From NCBI RefSeq assembly GCF_031179145.1, contig NZ_JAPSIB010000009.1, forward strand, positions 78,239 to 142,238: a stretch of 64,000 nucleotides of DNA, given 5' to 3'. Under the pieces are notes generated by a model. It did no database searches and was not told the DNA's origin. It was given only the letters and a program-made list of their open reading frames with translations. A program made the position numbers and the translations under genes. This DNA is from Brevibacterium sp. (GTDB lineage Bacteria; Actinomycetota; Actinomycetes; Actinomycetales; Brevibacteriaceae). Below are positions 1 to 8,575 of the stretch, piece by piece (the first letter of the stretch is position 1; the number at the start of each line of letters is the position of its first letter).

Positions 1-142
1 GGGATCCGCGGTGGCCGAGCACCGCTGTGGCCCCTGCCTCCCAGACCTCGCCGAGATCCCCGTCCTGACCGCGCCGGAGATGGTCGCGGTCAATGCCGTG
101 ACGGGCAAGGCTGGTGGTCTCGAGCGGCGGCAGAGGCTTCAT
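1..142 (-). CDS. nudC: NAD(+) diphosphatase NudC, N-terminal fragment (cut by window edge)
   Basis: Reading the minus strand from ATG at 142 gives 47 uninterrupted codons running off the left edge. The peptide has an LPPLETTSLARHGIDRD-type start followed by two arginines and a Trp-containing stretch (GEVWEAGATAVL), resembling the N-terminal domain of actinobacterial NudC, a Nudix enzyme that splits NAD(H) into NMN(H) and AMP. The Nudix box itself lies outside the window. Context supports the call: in mycobacteria nudC sits beside the adnA/adnB helicase genes. A TATCGT box lies 7 bases before the ATG, suggesting a leaderless transcript. GTG at 151 is an alternative start. Confidence 0.6.
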   Translation of the reverse strand, partial: MKPLPPLETTSLARHGIDRDHLRRGQDGDLGEVWEAGATAVLGHRGS

Positions 143-149
143 GATGTCC

Positions 150-155
150 ACGATA
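150..155 (-). promoter_or_regulatory. -10 box of leaderless nudC promoter
   Basis: TATCGT on the minus strand, ending 7 bases before the ATG at 142, fits the actinobacterial TANNNT -10 consensus with transcription starting at or next to the start codon. Confidence 0.4.
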
Positions 156-234
156 ACGCAGGGGCCTGACGCGCCGATCGCCCCGCCCTGACACGCTCGG
201 CGGACCAAAACCGGCCCAGCAGCGGTGCAGACGG

Positions 235-240
235 TAGATT
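235..240 (+). promoter_or_regulatory. -10 box of leaderless promoter for the APH-like gene
   Basis: TAGATT ends 7 bases before the GTG start at 248, and no Shine-Dalgarno sequence is present. It is divergent from the nudC box at 150-155. Confidence 0.5.
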
Positions 241-247
241 GTGAGGC

Positions 248-1267
248 GTGGATACGAAGGCGCTCAAGTTGGCAGCAATAGCGGCGACGATGCTCGAGGA
301 TTTCGCCCCAACGAGATGGACTCCTCTGCCGTCCCTGGGACAGGGCATCAGGGTCCTCGTCGACGACGACGAGCTGACATTGGTCGCGACCGCCCAGACC
401 CGGCTCGACCGCTCCGCCGATTCCGCCACCGCTGCGGAAGCGAGCCGGCTCTATGACGCGATGTACCCGCACGCGGACTTCACCTGGCCACACCTGCGGG
501 CCATCACCGAGGTCGAGGCCAAGTACTTCGACACACCGTCGCCCACGACGGTGACCTTGGCCGATCCCCTGCCGGGAGCTCCCCTCGGCGACGCGCCCAT
601 CGCCGACATCGCGCGCGCGAGCTCGCTCGCTCAGTCGCTGGCGACGATCCACTCGGCCGCCCCTGAATCGGTCGCCGATGCTGGTTTCGCGGTGGAGGAC
701 CCCTCCCGCTCCCAGTTCCAGATCCTCGAGAGGCTCGACCAGGCGGCAGGCACCGGACGTGTTCCCGCCACGCTCCTCCAGCACTGGGAGGAGGAGTTCG
801 AGAAGGTCTCGCTCTGGCATTTCCTCGCCACCCCGATCCACGGTTCGATCGACGAGCTCAGCGTCTACACCGATCAGGAACGCGTGCTCGCGCTCGCGGA
901 GATCGGACGGCTTCGAGTCGCCGATCCTGCGATCGATCTGGCCGCCGCCTCGGCGCTCATCGACCCGTCCGTGCTGCCGACGTTCTTCAAGGAGTACCGC
1001 GAGTCCCGGCCCCGCGCCGACGAGCATGTCATCGCCCGGGCCGAGCTGCTCGCCGAATTCGCAGTCCTCGACTGGCTGCTCGAAGCCGTCGACTCCGGCG
1101 ATGACGAGGCCGTGAACGACGCCGCCGCACTGCTGGAGTCCTTCAATGACGTCCTGTTCCGGGACCAGCCGCGGACGACTGCACCGGACGGCCAGCCGTC
1201 GACGGACGCTCGGTCGTCGTCGGCTTCCCAGTCGACGTCGAGCTCTCCTGAGCCTCCAGCCAACTGA
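248..1267 (+). CDS. APH-like phosphotransferase-fold protein, degenerate active site
   Basis: A 339-residue cytoplasmic protein resembling the aminoglycoside/macrolide phosphotransferase (APH) fold found next to UvrD-type helicases in actinobacteria. The region corresponding to the catalytic HGDxxxxN loop reads HGSIDELSV (His about residue 198), so the catalytic Asp is Ser. The metal-binding Asp segment reads LAEIGRLRVADPAIDLA (about 215-231) and keeps only the distal DPxxDLA part. A Ser/Pro-rich tail follows residue 305. The GTG start is set by a TANNNT box 7 bases upstream. The last 125 bases overlap the 3' end of adnB on the opposite strand. The fold call is moderate; kinase activity looks unlikely. 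Confidence 0.6.
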   Translation: MDTKALKLAAIAATMLEDFAPTRWTPLPSLGQGIRVLVDDDELTLVATAQTRLDRSADSATAAEASRLYDAMYPHADFTWPHLRAITEVEAKYFDTPSPTTVTLADPLPGAPLGDAPIADIARASSLAQSLATIHSAAPESVADAGFAVEDPSRSQFQILERLDQAAGTGRVPATLLQHWEEEFEKVSLWHFLATPIHGSIDELSVYTDQERVLALAEIGRLRVADPAIDLAAASALIDPSVLPTFFKEYRESRPRADEHVIARAELLAEFAVLDWLLEAVDSGDDEAVNDAAALLESFNDVLFRDQPRTTAPDGQPSTDARSSSASQSTSSSPEPPAN

Positions 1268-4200
1268 TGATCTCGGCTTCGTCCGGCAGTTCGGTGAACC
1301 TCACCACGTCGTCGCTGCCGACGAAGTAGAACGTTCCCGTCACCTCGCGGATCTGCGGGTGGGTCCGCTGGATCGCGAACCGATAGAGCGCCAGCTGCCA
1401 CTTCATCACGTCCAGGGTGGATTCGTCGGGCTTCTTCGACGTCTTCCAGTCCACCACCTCGGCGTGATCGCCGGTGATGAAGACGGCGTCGATCTTCCCC
1501 GGCACCCGAAACCTGCCGAGGACCAGTTCGAACGACATCTCGACATGATCGGCGTGACGCAGCGCGAACTCCGAGGCGAGGAACGTGCTCTGCAGCTCGG
1601 CGATGGTCCGGGCGTCGGCGGGACCCACCGAGGCATCCTCGTCGACGTCGATGCTCGCCTGCCCGAAGTGCTGCTCGACCCAGGCGTGGAAGGCGGTGCC
1701 GATGGCGGCGGCCCGGCTCGGCGGGGTCGGAACCGGGCGCAGGGTCTGGGTGAGGAAGTCGTGCGGGTCCCGCCGCCACGAGACGACGGACGTCGCCGAC
1801 AGACGCTCCGGCACCGAGCCGAGGGCCGAGCGGGGAGGCCTAGCCTGCAGCCGGGCGGCCCGCCGCGCGTACTCCCCCACCGGCGGTTCGGCCTCGCCGA
1901 GGGCAGTCAAGCTCACCGGCTCCACCGCTTCCACCCACTGTGCCGCCTTCCGCGCGGCCTCGACGACCCTGGTGCGGGCGACCGGCCAGTCAGCGGTCTC
2001 GATGACCTGATCGGGGGTGTCCGTGGCCGGTTCGGGGATCTCACGACTGATCCCCAGTGTTTCGATCGCCTCGGTGAGGAACGGGGAGAGTTCGTCGGGG
2101 TCTGTGCGGCCATTCATCAGCTCGGCCCCGAGCCACAGATGATGCTTGGCGCGCGTGAAGGCGACGTAGGCCAGCCGCCGCTCCTCCTCAGCGTGCGCCT
2201 GCTCGATCGCGGGCCGGATGACACCGAGGATCCATTCCTCAAGTTCCTTCTTCGTCTCGACCTCCACCGTGGACAGATCGAAGTCGACGAGGTGAGCACG
2301 ATCGCCGCGCAGCGGGTACGGCAGCGCAGTGCGCTCCATCCAGCCCTCCTTGTCCCGCGGGAGAGTGGGGAAATCCCTGGTCACGAGGGCGGGTACCGCG
2401 ACCGCGTCGAATTCGAGGCCCTTCGAAGCATGCACGGTCATGATGTTGGTCGCGTCGGCGCGGGCGCTCGGCTCCGCCACGCTCAGCGCGTCCTTGGCCT
2501 CCATCACCGAGAGCCAGTCGAGGAACCGCGCCACCGACGGCTGATCGTCGGTGGCCGCATACGTGCTCGCCGCCGACAAGAGGGAGTCGATGGCCGACCG
2601 GTGGAGATTGCGCAGTGATTCGCTCAGTCCCCAGATGTCGGAGTCGAGCCCGGTCTCGGACATGGCGCTGCGGATGATCGAGGTGATGCTGCCGGTGGCG
2701 GAGCGGACTGAGCGCAGCGCGCGGGCCAAGCGCACCAGTCGCTCGAGCGCGGTACGGCTCAACCCCGAGTCCTCGAAGCTCGCCACTGCCCGACGCACCT
2801 CGGCGCTGAGCCGGCCGCGGTGGGAACCTGCCTGTGCGGAGTCGTCGAGGGCGGCGGCGACGTCGATGAGTTCGTCGATTCCCTCGACGATCGTGGGCTG
2901 GTCGATGCTCTCCGCCACAGCCGCGGTCTGAGCGGGATCGACGGCAGTCTGCTCGTCGCGGTCTTGGAGTCGGTGGTCGTTCTGCCGGCGGGTGAACGCG
3001 GACAGGGCGGCGATGTCGGCCGCGCCCAGACCCAGCAGACGACCGCTGACGAGCCGCATCAGGTTCTCGCCTGCCAAGGGATCGACGGCGACGGTGAGCA
3101 GGGCGCGGACATCGGCGACGAACGGGTCGGCGAGGAGTCCGGAGGAGCCGTGGACGTGCACGGCGAAACCGGCCGCCTCGAGCGCGGTCGCGACGGTGGC
3201 GAAGTGCGCGCGTTTGCGGCACAGGACTGCTTTGGTCGTGCCCGCGGGCAGCTGCCCGATCCATTCCGTCAGCGCTCTCATCCCGTCGGTGAGGAAGTCG
3301 GGGTCGTGGGCGCCCGAGGCGATGCTCACAGCCACTGTGCCCTCACCGGCGTCGGCGCGAGCCGTCAGCGGCGTCTCCTTCTCACCGCCGAGCCCATCGG
3401 CGATCCGGTTGGCGACTCTCAGGATGGTCCGGTCGTTGCGCCAGCTGGTGCTCAGGGTCAGCGACCGGACGTTGCGGAAGTCGCCTGAGAAGCGGATCAT
3501 GTTGTCCGCGCTGGCACCGCGCCAGCCATAGATGGCCTGGCGGGGATCGCCGACTGCCGTGACCGCCGTCTGAGCGAACAGGTCCCGCAGCAACTTCAGC
3601 TGCGCCACCGAGGTGTCCTGGAATTCGTCGAGCAGAACGATCTTCCACCGTGCGCGCTCCGCTGCCACGGCAGCGGGCACCCGGTCGACGATGCGCTGCG
3701 CGAAGCGGACCTGATCGGAGAAGTCCATCGCCAGATGTCTCCGCTTCGCCTCGATGTAGGCGCCTGCCAGCCGAGCGGTCCTGATCTTCGCCTCGAGCTT
3801 GCGTCGGCGTATGGCGTCGATCGGCTTGCCCTTGCTCGAGATCAGCGCCTGCAGGCAGCGGTCGAGGTACGCGATGACTTCGTCCCTGTCCCGTCCGTGG
3901 TCGTTCATCGCCCCGGCCAGGGCGATCATGTCCGAGATCATCGTGTCCCTGGCCACGTCGGGCGGGATGTCGTCGACGCCGGCCGCGTCGACGATCTCTC
4001 CCGCGATGGCATGCGCCCCGGCCTCGTCGAGCAGAATCGTCTCGGGTTCGATCCCGATGCTGACTCCGTATTCGTCGACGATCGAGGCGGCAAAGGAGTT
4101 GTAGGTCGACACAGTGGGGTTGTCGAGACCGGGCAGGGATGTCGGCGAGGTCAGTCCCAGGTTGTGCCGGAACCGGGCCAGGAGGACCCGGATCCGCCCG

Positions 4201-4451
4201 GCCAGCTCCCCCACGGCCTTGCGTGTGAAGGTGAGTCCGAGGATCTCCTCGGGGGCCACATGCCCGTTGGCGACCAGCCATACCACGCGTTGGGAGATCA
4301 CCGTCGTCTTCCCCGATCCGGCTCCGGCGGTGACCTTCATCGACTCAGCAGGGTCCGCTTCGATGATGAGCCTCTGCTCGGGGCTGGGCGGGAACGCCTG
4401 CGCAGGGTCGGCGGCGGTCAAGCGGGCGAGTTCGTCGGCGGAGTAGCGCAT
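1143..4451 (-). CDS. adnB: AdnB-type ATP-dependent helicase-nuclease (UvrD-like motor plus RecB-type nuclease)
   Basis: A 1,102-residue protein matching AdnB, the partner of AdnA in the actinobacterial double-strand-break end-resecting motor-nuclease. The superfamily 1 motifs are complete: Walker A GAGSGKTT, motif II LLDEFQDTS, motif III GDPRQAIYGWRGA, motif V TVHASKGLEFD and motif VI VAFTRAKH. A RecB-type nuclease follows near the C-terminus, with AFHAWVEQHF, GKIDAVF, EVVDWKTSK and QLALYRF supplying the His, Asp, Asp and Lys ligands. The start ATG at 4451 shares one base with the adnA stop (TGATG), so translation is coupled. A low-complexity tail rich in Thr, Ser and Pro overlaps the convergent kinase-like gene. 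In mycobacteria AdnB is the lead motor; I infer the same here from its intact motifs. Confidence 0.88.
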   Translation of the reverse strand: MRYSADELARLTAADPAQAFPPSPEQRLIIEADPAESMKVTAGAGSGKTTVISQRVVWLVANGHVAPEEILGLTFTRKAVGELAGRIRVLLARFRHNLGLTSPTSLPGLDNPTVSTYNSFAASIVDEYGVSIGIEPETILLDEAGAHAIAGEIVDAAGVDDIPPDVARDTMISDMIALAGAMNDHGRDRDEVIAYLDRCLQALISSKGKPIDAIRRRKLEAKIRTARLAGAYIEAKRRHLAMDFSDQVRFAQRIVDRVPAAVAAERARWKIVLLDEFQDTSVAQLKLLRDLFAQTAVTAVGDPRQAIYGWRGASADNMIRFSGDFRNVRSLTLSTSWRNDRTILRVANRIADGLGGEKETPLTARADAGEGTVAVSIASGAHDPDFLTDGMRALTEWIGQLPAGTTKAVLCRKRAHFATVATALEAAGFAVHVHGSSGLLADPFVADVRALLTVAVDPLAGENLMRLVSGRLLGLGAADIAALSAFTRRQNDHRLQDRDEQTAVDPAQTAAVAESIDQPTIVEGIDELIDVAAALDDSAQAGSHRGRLSAEVRRAVASFEDSGLSRTALERLVRLARALRSVRSATGSITSIIRSAMSETGLDSDIWGLSESLRNLHRSAIDSLLSAASTYAATDDQPSVARFLDWLSVMEAKDALSVAEPSARADATNIMTVHASKGLEFDAVAVPALVTRDFPTLPRDKEGWMERTALPYPLRGDRAHLVDFDLSTVEVETKKELEEWILGVIRPAIEQAHAEEERRLAYVAFTRAKHHLWLGAELMNGRTDPDELSPFLTEAIETLGISREIPEPATDTPDQVIETADWPVARTRVVEAARKAAQWVEAVEPVSLTALGEAEPPVGEYARRAARLQARPPRSALGSVPERLSATSVVSWRRDPHDFLTQTLRPVPTPPSRAAAIGTAFHAWVEQHFGQASIDVDEDASVGPADARTIAELQSTFLASEFALRHADHVEMSFELVLGRFRVPGKIDAVFITGDHAEVVDWKTSKKPDESTLDVMKWQLALYRFAIQRTHPQIREVTGTFYFVGSDDVVRFTELPDEAEIISWLEAQESSTSTGKPTTTERPSTAGRPVQSSAAGPGTGRH

Positions 4452-7400
4452 CAATCCTCTTCCATGAGTCGCGGCCCCATCGCGGGGCAGGATGAGCGGA
4501 CGGGGCAGCTGCGGCAGTTCTGCGGGTCGACGACGGCGGGGAACCGGGCCGAGCGCATGCCGGAGGAGACCTCCCCGAGCAGGTTCCGCGCCCAGTGCGG
4601 ATCCGAGTCGATCTCCAGCGCCGACTGCTCTCGGACCGTCCTCGCGGACTTTCGCAGGTAGACGAGCTCGGCGCCGAAGGCCCTGGCGTCGAGGACGCGG
4701 CCGTCTTCGAGGGTGATCGCGCCCGAGTTGATCGCCTCCTGGTAGACGCCGAGCTGCGGGTGACGGGGCATGTCGTCGGTCGCCTCCACGTTCCTGCCGG
4801 TCTTGAAGTCGACGATGCGCACGCCGTCGGCGGCTGTCTCGATCCGGTCGAGTCGGCCCGTCACCTTCCATTCCCGGCCGTGGTCGTCCAGGCCGGTGGC
4901 GGAGACCTGAGCCTCGACCCCGACGACCTCCCCGGGGGCATTGGTGATGTAGTGGCCGAGGCGGTCGACCATCGACATCGCCAGGTCGTGATCGCGGGTC
5001 CGCTCCCACTCCGCGGAGTAGTCGATGGTGGCGAACTCGGCCTCGACGAAGTCCCGGATGGCCGATGTGGGTCCGTCCGGGAAGCGTTCGGCGGCTGCGT
5101 GGAGGATCGTGCCGAGGCTCTGTGCCACCGTCCCCGGCCGGTCGCCCCCGTTGCGAGTGAGGAACCAGCGCAGGGAGCAGTTGGAGAAGGTCTCGACCTG
5201 GGAGGGTGAGACGCGCACGACGTCGTCGTCCGTGTAGAGGGGGTCGTGCGAGCTGAGGTCCTCGGTCTCCCGCCAGGCCTCGGTACCGGCGATGTCGCCG
5301 TCCGTCTCGCGCAGCGCCCGCAGCAGCTGCGCCCACGGGATCATCTGCCCACCGGGCTCGTCGCTGATGGCGGCGGCCTGCAGCAGTTGGGCGCGGGCGT
5401 GCGCGGCCATCTCCTTGACGCCGATCGGCGGCAGATCGTCCTCATGGGTGATGGCATGGCCGTCCGCGGAGTCCGCTGCGGATGCGGTCCGTGCCGCGAG
5501 CAGGTCGAAGAAGGGCGAGGGACTGCTCTGATCATCGGCGACGGCGGTCACCACAACGAGTTCGTCGGCACGGGTCAGCGCTGTGTAGAAGAGCTCGCCC
5601 TCCTCACGGAGGTTCGTCCGCCGGGCGTGGGACTGATAACCGGGGTCTGCGGTCACGGTGGCCCCGGACTCGAGCACTGCGGCCAGGTCCGTCAGTCCGA
5701 GGATGCCACCGCGCAGCTTCGGGTTGGGCCACACTCCCTCATTCACCTCGGCGATGATGACCATGGAGAACCGACGATGAGCCAGGGACGCGGGGGTGCC
5801 GATGTGGACATAGTCGTCGAAGCCGGCGGTCGCGGCCAAGGAGTCCTGGGCGATGTCCTGCTCGGCGACGATGCCGGCGAAGGACCGCGCGGTGAAGCCT
5901 CCTCGCTCCGCGATCTTCTCGGCCAGGGTGAACAGGCGCAGCACCGCGTCGAGGTGGGAGTTGGCTTCGGATTCGGGATCGCGCAGGGCCTCGGACTGCC
6001 AGCGTTCGGCCACCCCTGCCGCCTGCCAGATCGCCCACAGCGCCTGGTGCGGATCGGCGGCGCTTTGCTCCTCGGCAGCAGTGAGCATCCGAATGATGGC
6101 GGCGAGTCCCGGAATGTCCGAATCGGTGGAGCGGCTGCGCAGGGCCGCGGCCAGGGAGGCGTCGCTGCTGGGTGCCGGGTGACGTCTGCGCACCAGCCGG
6201 CGGAATCGTCGCAGCTGCACCGGGTCGAGGCGGACGTAGACGCTGCCGGCCAGGGACAGCGCCAGGGCGGCGATCGAGTCGTCGTCGTCGAAGTCCGGGG
6301 TTCGTTCGAGCAGCTGCAGCAGCGGCGCCGTCGCGGGATCGACGCTCAGAGCCGACACGATGTGCTCGGTGACGAGCCCGGAGGCGCGCAGTTCGCCCGC
6401 GAGCACCCGTGCGCTCGAGGTGTTGCGGCAGATCACGGCCACGTCCGACCACGAGTGGCCGTCGTCGACGTAGCTCGCGATCCGCCGGGCCAGGTATCGG
6501 TGCCCCGAGGCGGGGCTCTCGAACACATGGGTCTCGACATTCGGGCTGGGCTCCCCAGGGCCGGGCTCCCCAGTGCCGGGATCCTCAGTGCTGGGCTCCC
6601 CAGTGCCGGGATCCCCAGGGCCGGTTTCCCCTGAGCTGGGTTTCCCAGGGCTCGGCATCGCGTGCGCCTCCCGCGGGATGTGGCCGAGCCCCCACCGGGT
6701 GGTGATGCGACGGGCGAAGTCGTCCCCGGTGTCGACGAGCCCGAGGGCGACGTCCGGGATGTCGGTGAGCACGAGGGTCTCGAACCGCGGGCTGCGCACG
6801 CTGCGGTCGAGGAGCGAGGCGTCAGCGCCGTGGAATCGTCCGGTCACTGCCTCCGGGGCCCCGAACAGCGCCAGCGCGCAGCCGCGCTCCTGCAACTGCT
6901 CCAGCAGCCCCCAGCTCGCGGAGGGAAAGTCCTGCACGGCGTCGGCGAGGATGACGGCGGGAACCGCTTCCGGGGAGAAGGACCAGGCTCTGCCGGCCGT
7001 CACCTCGGCGGGTTCGCGCAGCACTTCGAAAGCGGCCCGCGCGAGGACGGTGGCCGCGTCGACGCCGCCGTAGCCGGGCATGCTCATGATGCCCAGATAC
7101 TCGTCGAGGACCTGGGCCAGCGCCTCCCAGCGCGGGTCGGCGTGATCCTCCACGACCCGCTGCAGCGCACTGCGGCCCGCGTCGAAGACCAGTTCGCGCT
7201 CCTCCCCCACGGGTGGCGGCACCCTGACCCCGAAGTCGAACTCCATGATCCGGTTGAGCGCATCGCGGACCTCAGTGCGGAACGCGGAGGTGGCGCGCAC
7301 CTCGGCGGTGATCTCCGCGGGCCAGGCAGGGCCGCTGCCACGGCCGAGCTCATGGCCGGCCAGGAGATCGGCGAGGAAGACGTCCTGGTCCGCTCCCGAG

Positions 7401-7711
7401 ACGAACGCGAGATCGTCTCCGGTGCGGGTGCTGTGGGCGGCGCGGGCGATTCCGAAGGCGAACGAGGAGATGCTGCGGGCCGGCGCGGAGCCGAGCACCG
7501 CCGTGGGCGGCACCGGCAGCCGGTCGCGCAGGTCGCCCGCGTGGGCGCGGTTGGGGGTGAGCACGAGCACCGAGGCGGGGTCGAGGGTGCGCACGAGCTG
7601 GGCGTAGACGGCTTCGAGCAGGGTCGTCTTGCCCGTGCCCGGACGACCGATGATCGTCACGGACTCACGGGCGAGCAGCTTCGCCGAGACTGTTCCGGCC
7701 TTGTCATCCAT
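4451..7711 (-). CDS. adnA: AdnA-type helicase-nuclease subunit with Fe-S cysteines
   Basis: A 1,086-residue protein. Walker A IIGRPGTGKTTLL lies near residues 20-32, motif VI-like ALTRADELVV is present, and a C-terminal RecB/AddB-type nuclease has RLDRIE, RIVDFKTGRN and QLGVYQ. Four cysteines (one in FSNCSLRWF and three in NCRSCPVRSSC) bracket the nuclease in the pattern of an AddB/AdnA iron-sulphur cluster. The motif II region reads ILADAVQDF, with Ala where DExQD has Glu, so ATP hydrolysis by this subunit may be weak. Residues about 354-388 are a Gly/Glu/Pro pentapeptide repeat encoded by a 15-bp minisatellite. It is the first gene of the adnA-adnB operon and is divergent from a TetR gene. 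Confidence 0.85.
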   Translation of the reverse strand: MDDKAGTVSAKLLARESVTIIGRPGTGKTTLLEAVYAQLVRTLDPASVLVLTPNRAHAGDLRDRLPVPPTAVLGSAPARSISSFAFGIARAAHSTRTGDDLAFVSGADQDVFLADLLAGHELGRGSGPAWPAEITAEVRATSAFRTEVRDALNRIMEFDFGVRVPPPVGEERELVFDAGRSALQRVVEDHADPRWEALAQVLDEYLGIMSMPGYGGVDAATVLARAAFEVLREPAEVTAGRAWSFSPEAVPAVILADAVQDFPSASWGLLEQLQERGCALALFGAPEAVTGRFHGADASLLDRSVRSPRFETLVLTDIPDVALGLVDTGDDFARRITTRWGLGHIPREAHAMPSPGKPSSGETGPGDPGTGEPSTEDPGTGEPGPGEPSPNVETHVFESPASGHRYLARRIASYVDDGHSWSDVAVICRNTSSARVLAGELRASGLVTEHIVSALSVDPATAPLLQLLERTPDFDDDDSIAALALSLAGSVYVRLDPVQLRRFRRLVRRRHPAPSSDASLAAALRSRSTDSDIPGLAAIIRMLTAAEEQSAADPHQALWAIWQAAGVAERWQSEALRDPESEANSHLDAVLRLFTLAEKIAERGGFTARSFAGIVAEQDIAQDSLAATAGFDDYVHIGTPASLAHRRFSMVIIAEVNEGVWPNPKLRGGILGLTDLAAVLESGATVTADPGYQSHARRTNLREEGELFYTALTRADELVVVTAVADDQSSPSPFFDLLAARTASAADSADGHAITHEDDLPPIGVKEMAAHARAQLLQAAAISDEPGGQMIPWAQLLRALRETDGDIAGTEAWRETEDLSSHDPLYTDDDVVRVSPSQVETFSNCSLRWFLTRNGGDRPGTVAQSLGTILHAAAERFPDGPTSAIRDFVEAEFATIDYSAEWERTRDHDLAMSMVDRLGHYITNAPGEVVGVEAQVSATGLDDHGREWKVTGRLDRIETAADGVRIVDFKTGRNVEATDDMPRHPQLGVYQEAINSGAITLEDGRVLDARAFGAELVYLRKSARTVREQSALEIDSDPHWARNLLGEVSSGMRSARFPAVVDPQNCRSCPVRSSCPAMGPRLMEED
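6546..6650 (-). repeat. 15-bp coding minisatellite in adnA, seven copies
   Basis: Seven contiguous 15-base units (consensus ccgggctccccagtg on the plus strand; the last two are more diverged) keep the reading frame and encode a five-residue repeat such as GEPGP, GDPGT and GEPST. They lie between the motor motifs and probably form a flexible surface loop. Confidence 0.9.
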
Positions 7712-7749
7712 ATCCGTATTCCATCATGAGCCGCGGACACGGGCAGACA

Positions 7750-7766
7750 GGCCCCGGTCAGGGGCC
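7750..7766. promoter_or_regulatory. Palindrome between adnA and tetR, operator candidate
   Basis: GGCCCC-GGTCA-GGGGCC is a perfect 6-5-6 dyad in the 77-bp divergent intergenic region. It is a plausible TetR operator controlling either or both genes, but the regulator's target cannot be proved from sequence. Confidence 0.35.
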
Positions 7767-7776
7767 GTTCTTCGCG

Positions 7777-7782
7777 TAACAT
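7777..7782 (+). promoter_or_regulatory. -10 box of leaderless tetR promoter
   Basis: TAACAT ends 6 bases before the ATG at 7789, which places the predicted transcription start at the start codon. Confidence 0.5.
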
Positions 7783-7788
7783 TGAGGA

Positions 7789-8382
7789 ATGTCGAGTCCA
7801 CAGCAGAGATTGCCCCGTGAGCAGCGTCGCGACCAGTTGGTGGGCGTGGCGCTTTCTGTCTTCGCCACCCGCGGATACCGGACCACTTCGATGGATGTCA
7901 TCGCCGAGGCCGCCGGAGTGTCGAAACCGGTCCTCTACCAGCACTTCGCGTCGAAGCAGGAGCTCTACCTGGCGCTCATCGACGCCTCTGCCACTCACCT
8001 CAACTCCTCGGTCCAGTCCGCTCTGGAGTCGACGACGGATCCCCACGAACGTGTGCGGGCGACGTACCGCGCATATTTCGACTTCGTCATCTCGCACCGC
8101 GAGGAATTCGCCATCCTCTTCAACTCCGACGTCTACGAGCCCGAGGCGCAGGCCCGCATCCGCGCCCTGCGTGAGCAGTCGGCCTCCCACATCGTCGATG
8201 CGCTGCAGAGCTTCACCGATCTCAACGACTCCGAGGCGCGCCTGCTGTGTCGGACCCTCATCGGCACCGCCGAGGTGGTCATCAAGCAGATCGAGTCCTC
8301 CAACGACGTTGACATCGATGCCACGGTCAACCTGCTCACCCAGCTCAGCTGGGGTGGACTGCAGTCCTTCGCGACCAAGTGA
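7789..8382 (+). CDS. TetR/AcrR family transcriptional regulator
   Basis: A 197-residue protein. The N-terminal TetR helix-turn-helix spans about residues 12-58, with GYRTTSMDVIAEAAGVSKPV then LYQHFASKQELY, the canonical recognition-helix region. The rest is an all-helical ligand domain without a recognisable effector. The partner context, TetR followed by a DUF3107 gene, matches the mycobacterial Rv3208-Rv3208A pair (recalled, not searched). ATG 7789 is preferred because a TANNNT box ends 6 bases upstream. It lies divergent to adnA with a palindrome between them, so self-regulation or control of adnA is possible. The regulon is unknown. Confidence 0.85.
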   Translation: MSSPQQRLPREQRRDQLVGVALSVFATRGYRTTSMDVIAEAAGVSKPVLYQHFASKQELYLALIDASATHLNSSVQSALESTTDPHERVRATYRAYFDFVISHREEFAILFNSDVYEPEAQARIRALREQSASHIVDALQSFTDLNDSEARLLCRTLIGTAEVVIKQIESSNDVDIDATVNLLTQLSWGGLQSFATK

Positions 8383-8575
8383 TTCGCGGCCACGTGAGAG
8401 TCCCCTCGGCGGCAGGGTGCCATCCGAGCCGAGGCGGTGCACAGCAGTGCGGAGGAGAACGGAAGACGACCGCGCGGAAGAGAACACCGAGTCTCTGACG
8501 TTAAGCTGAGTGCGGTCCCGGGCCCGCACACGAAGTAGAAGCCCCGTCCACGAAGACAATCCTGCAAGGAGAACA

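Noticed and set aside
1585..2618. Long plus-strand open frames inside adnB
   Set aside because: They run antisense to a gene with complete helicase and nuclease motifs, and are the expected shadow frames of high-GC DNA.
6546..6650. 15-bp repeats in adnA as a CRISPR or regulatory array
   Set aside because: They are contiguous, in frame and inside a coding region.
4595..7729. Long plus-strand open frames over adnA
   Set aside because: Repetitive Gly/Arg/Val-rich translations with no domain, opposite a well-supported gene.
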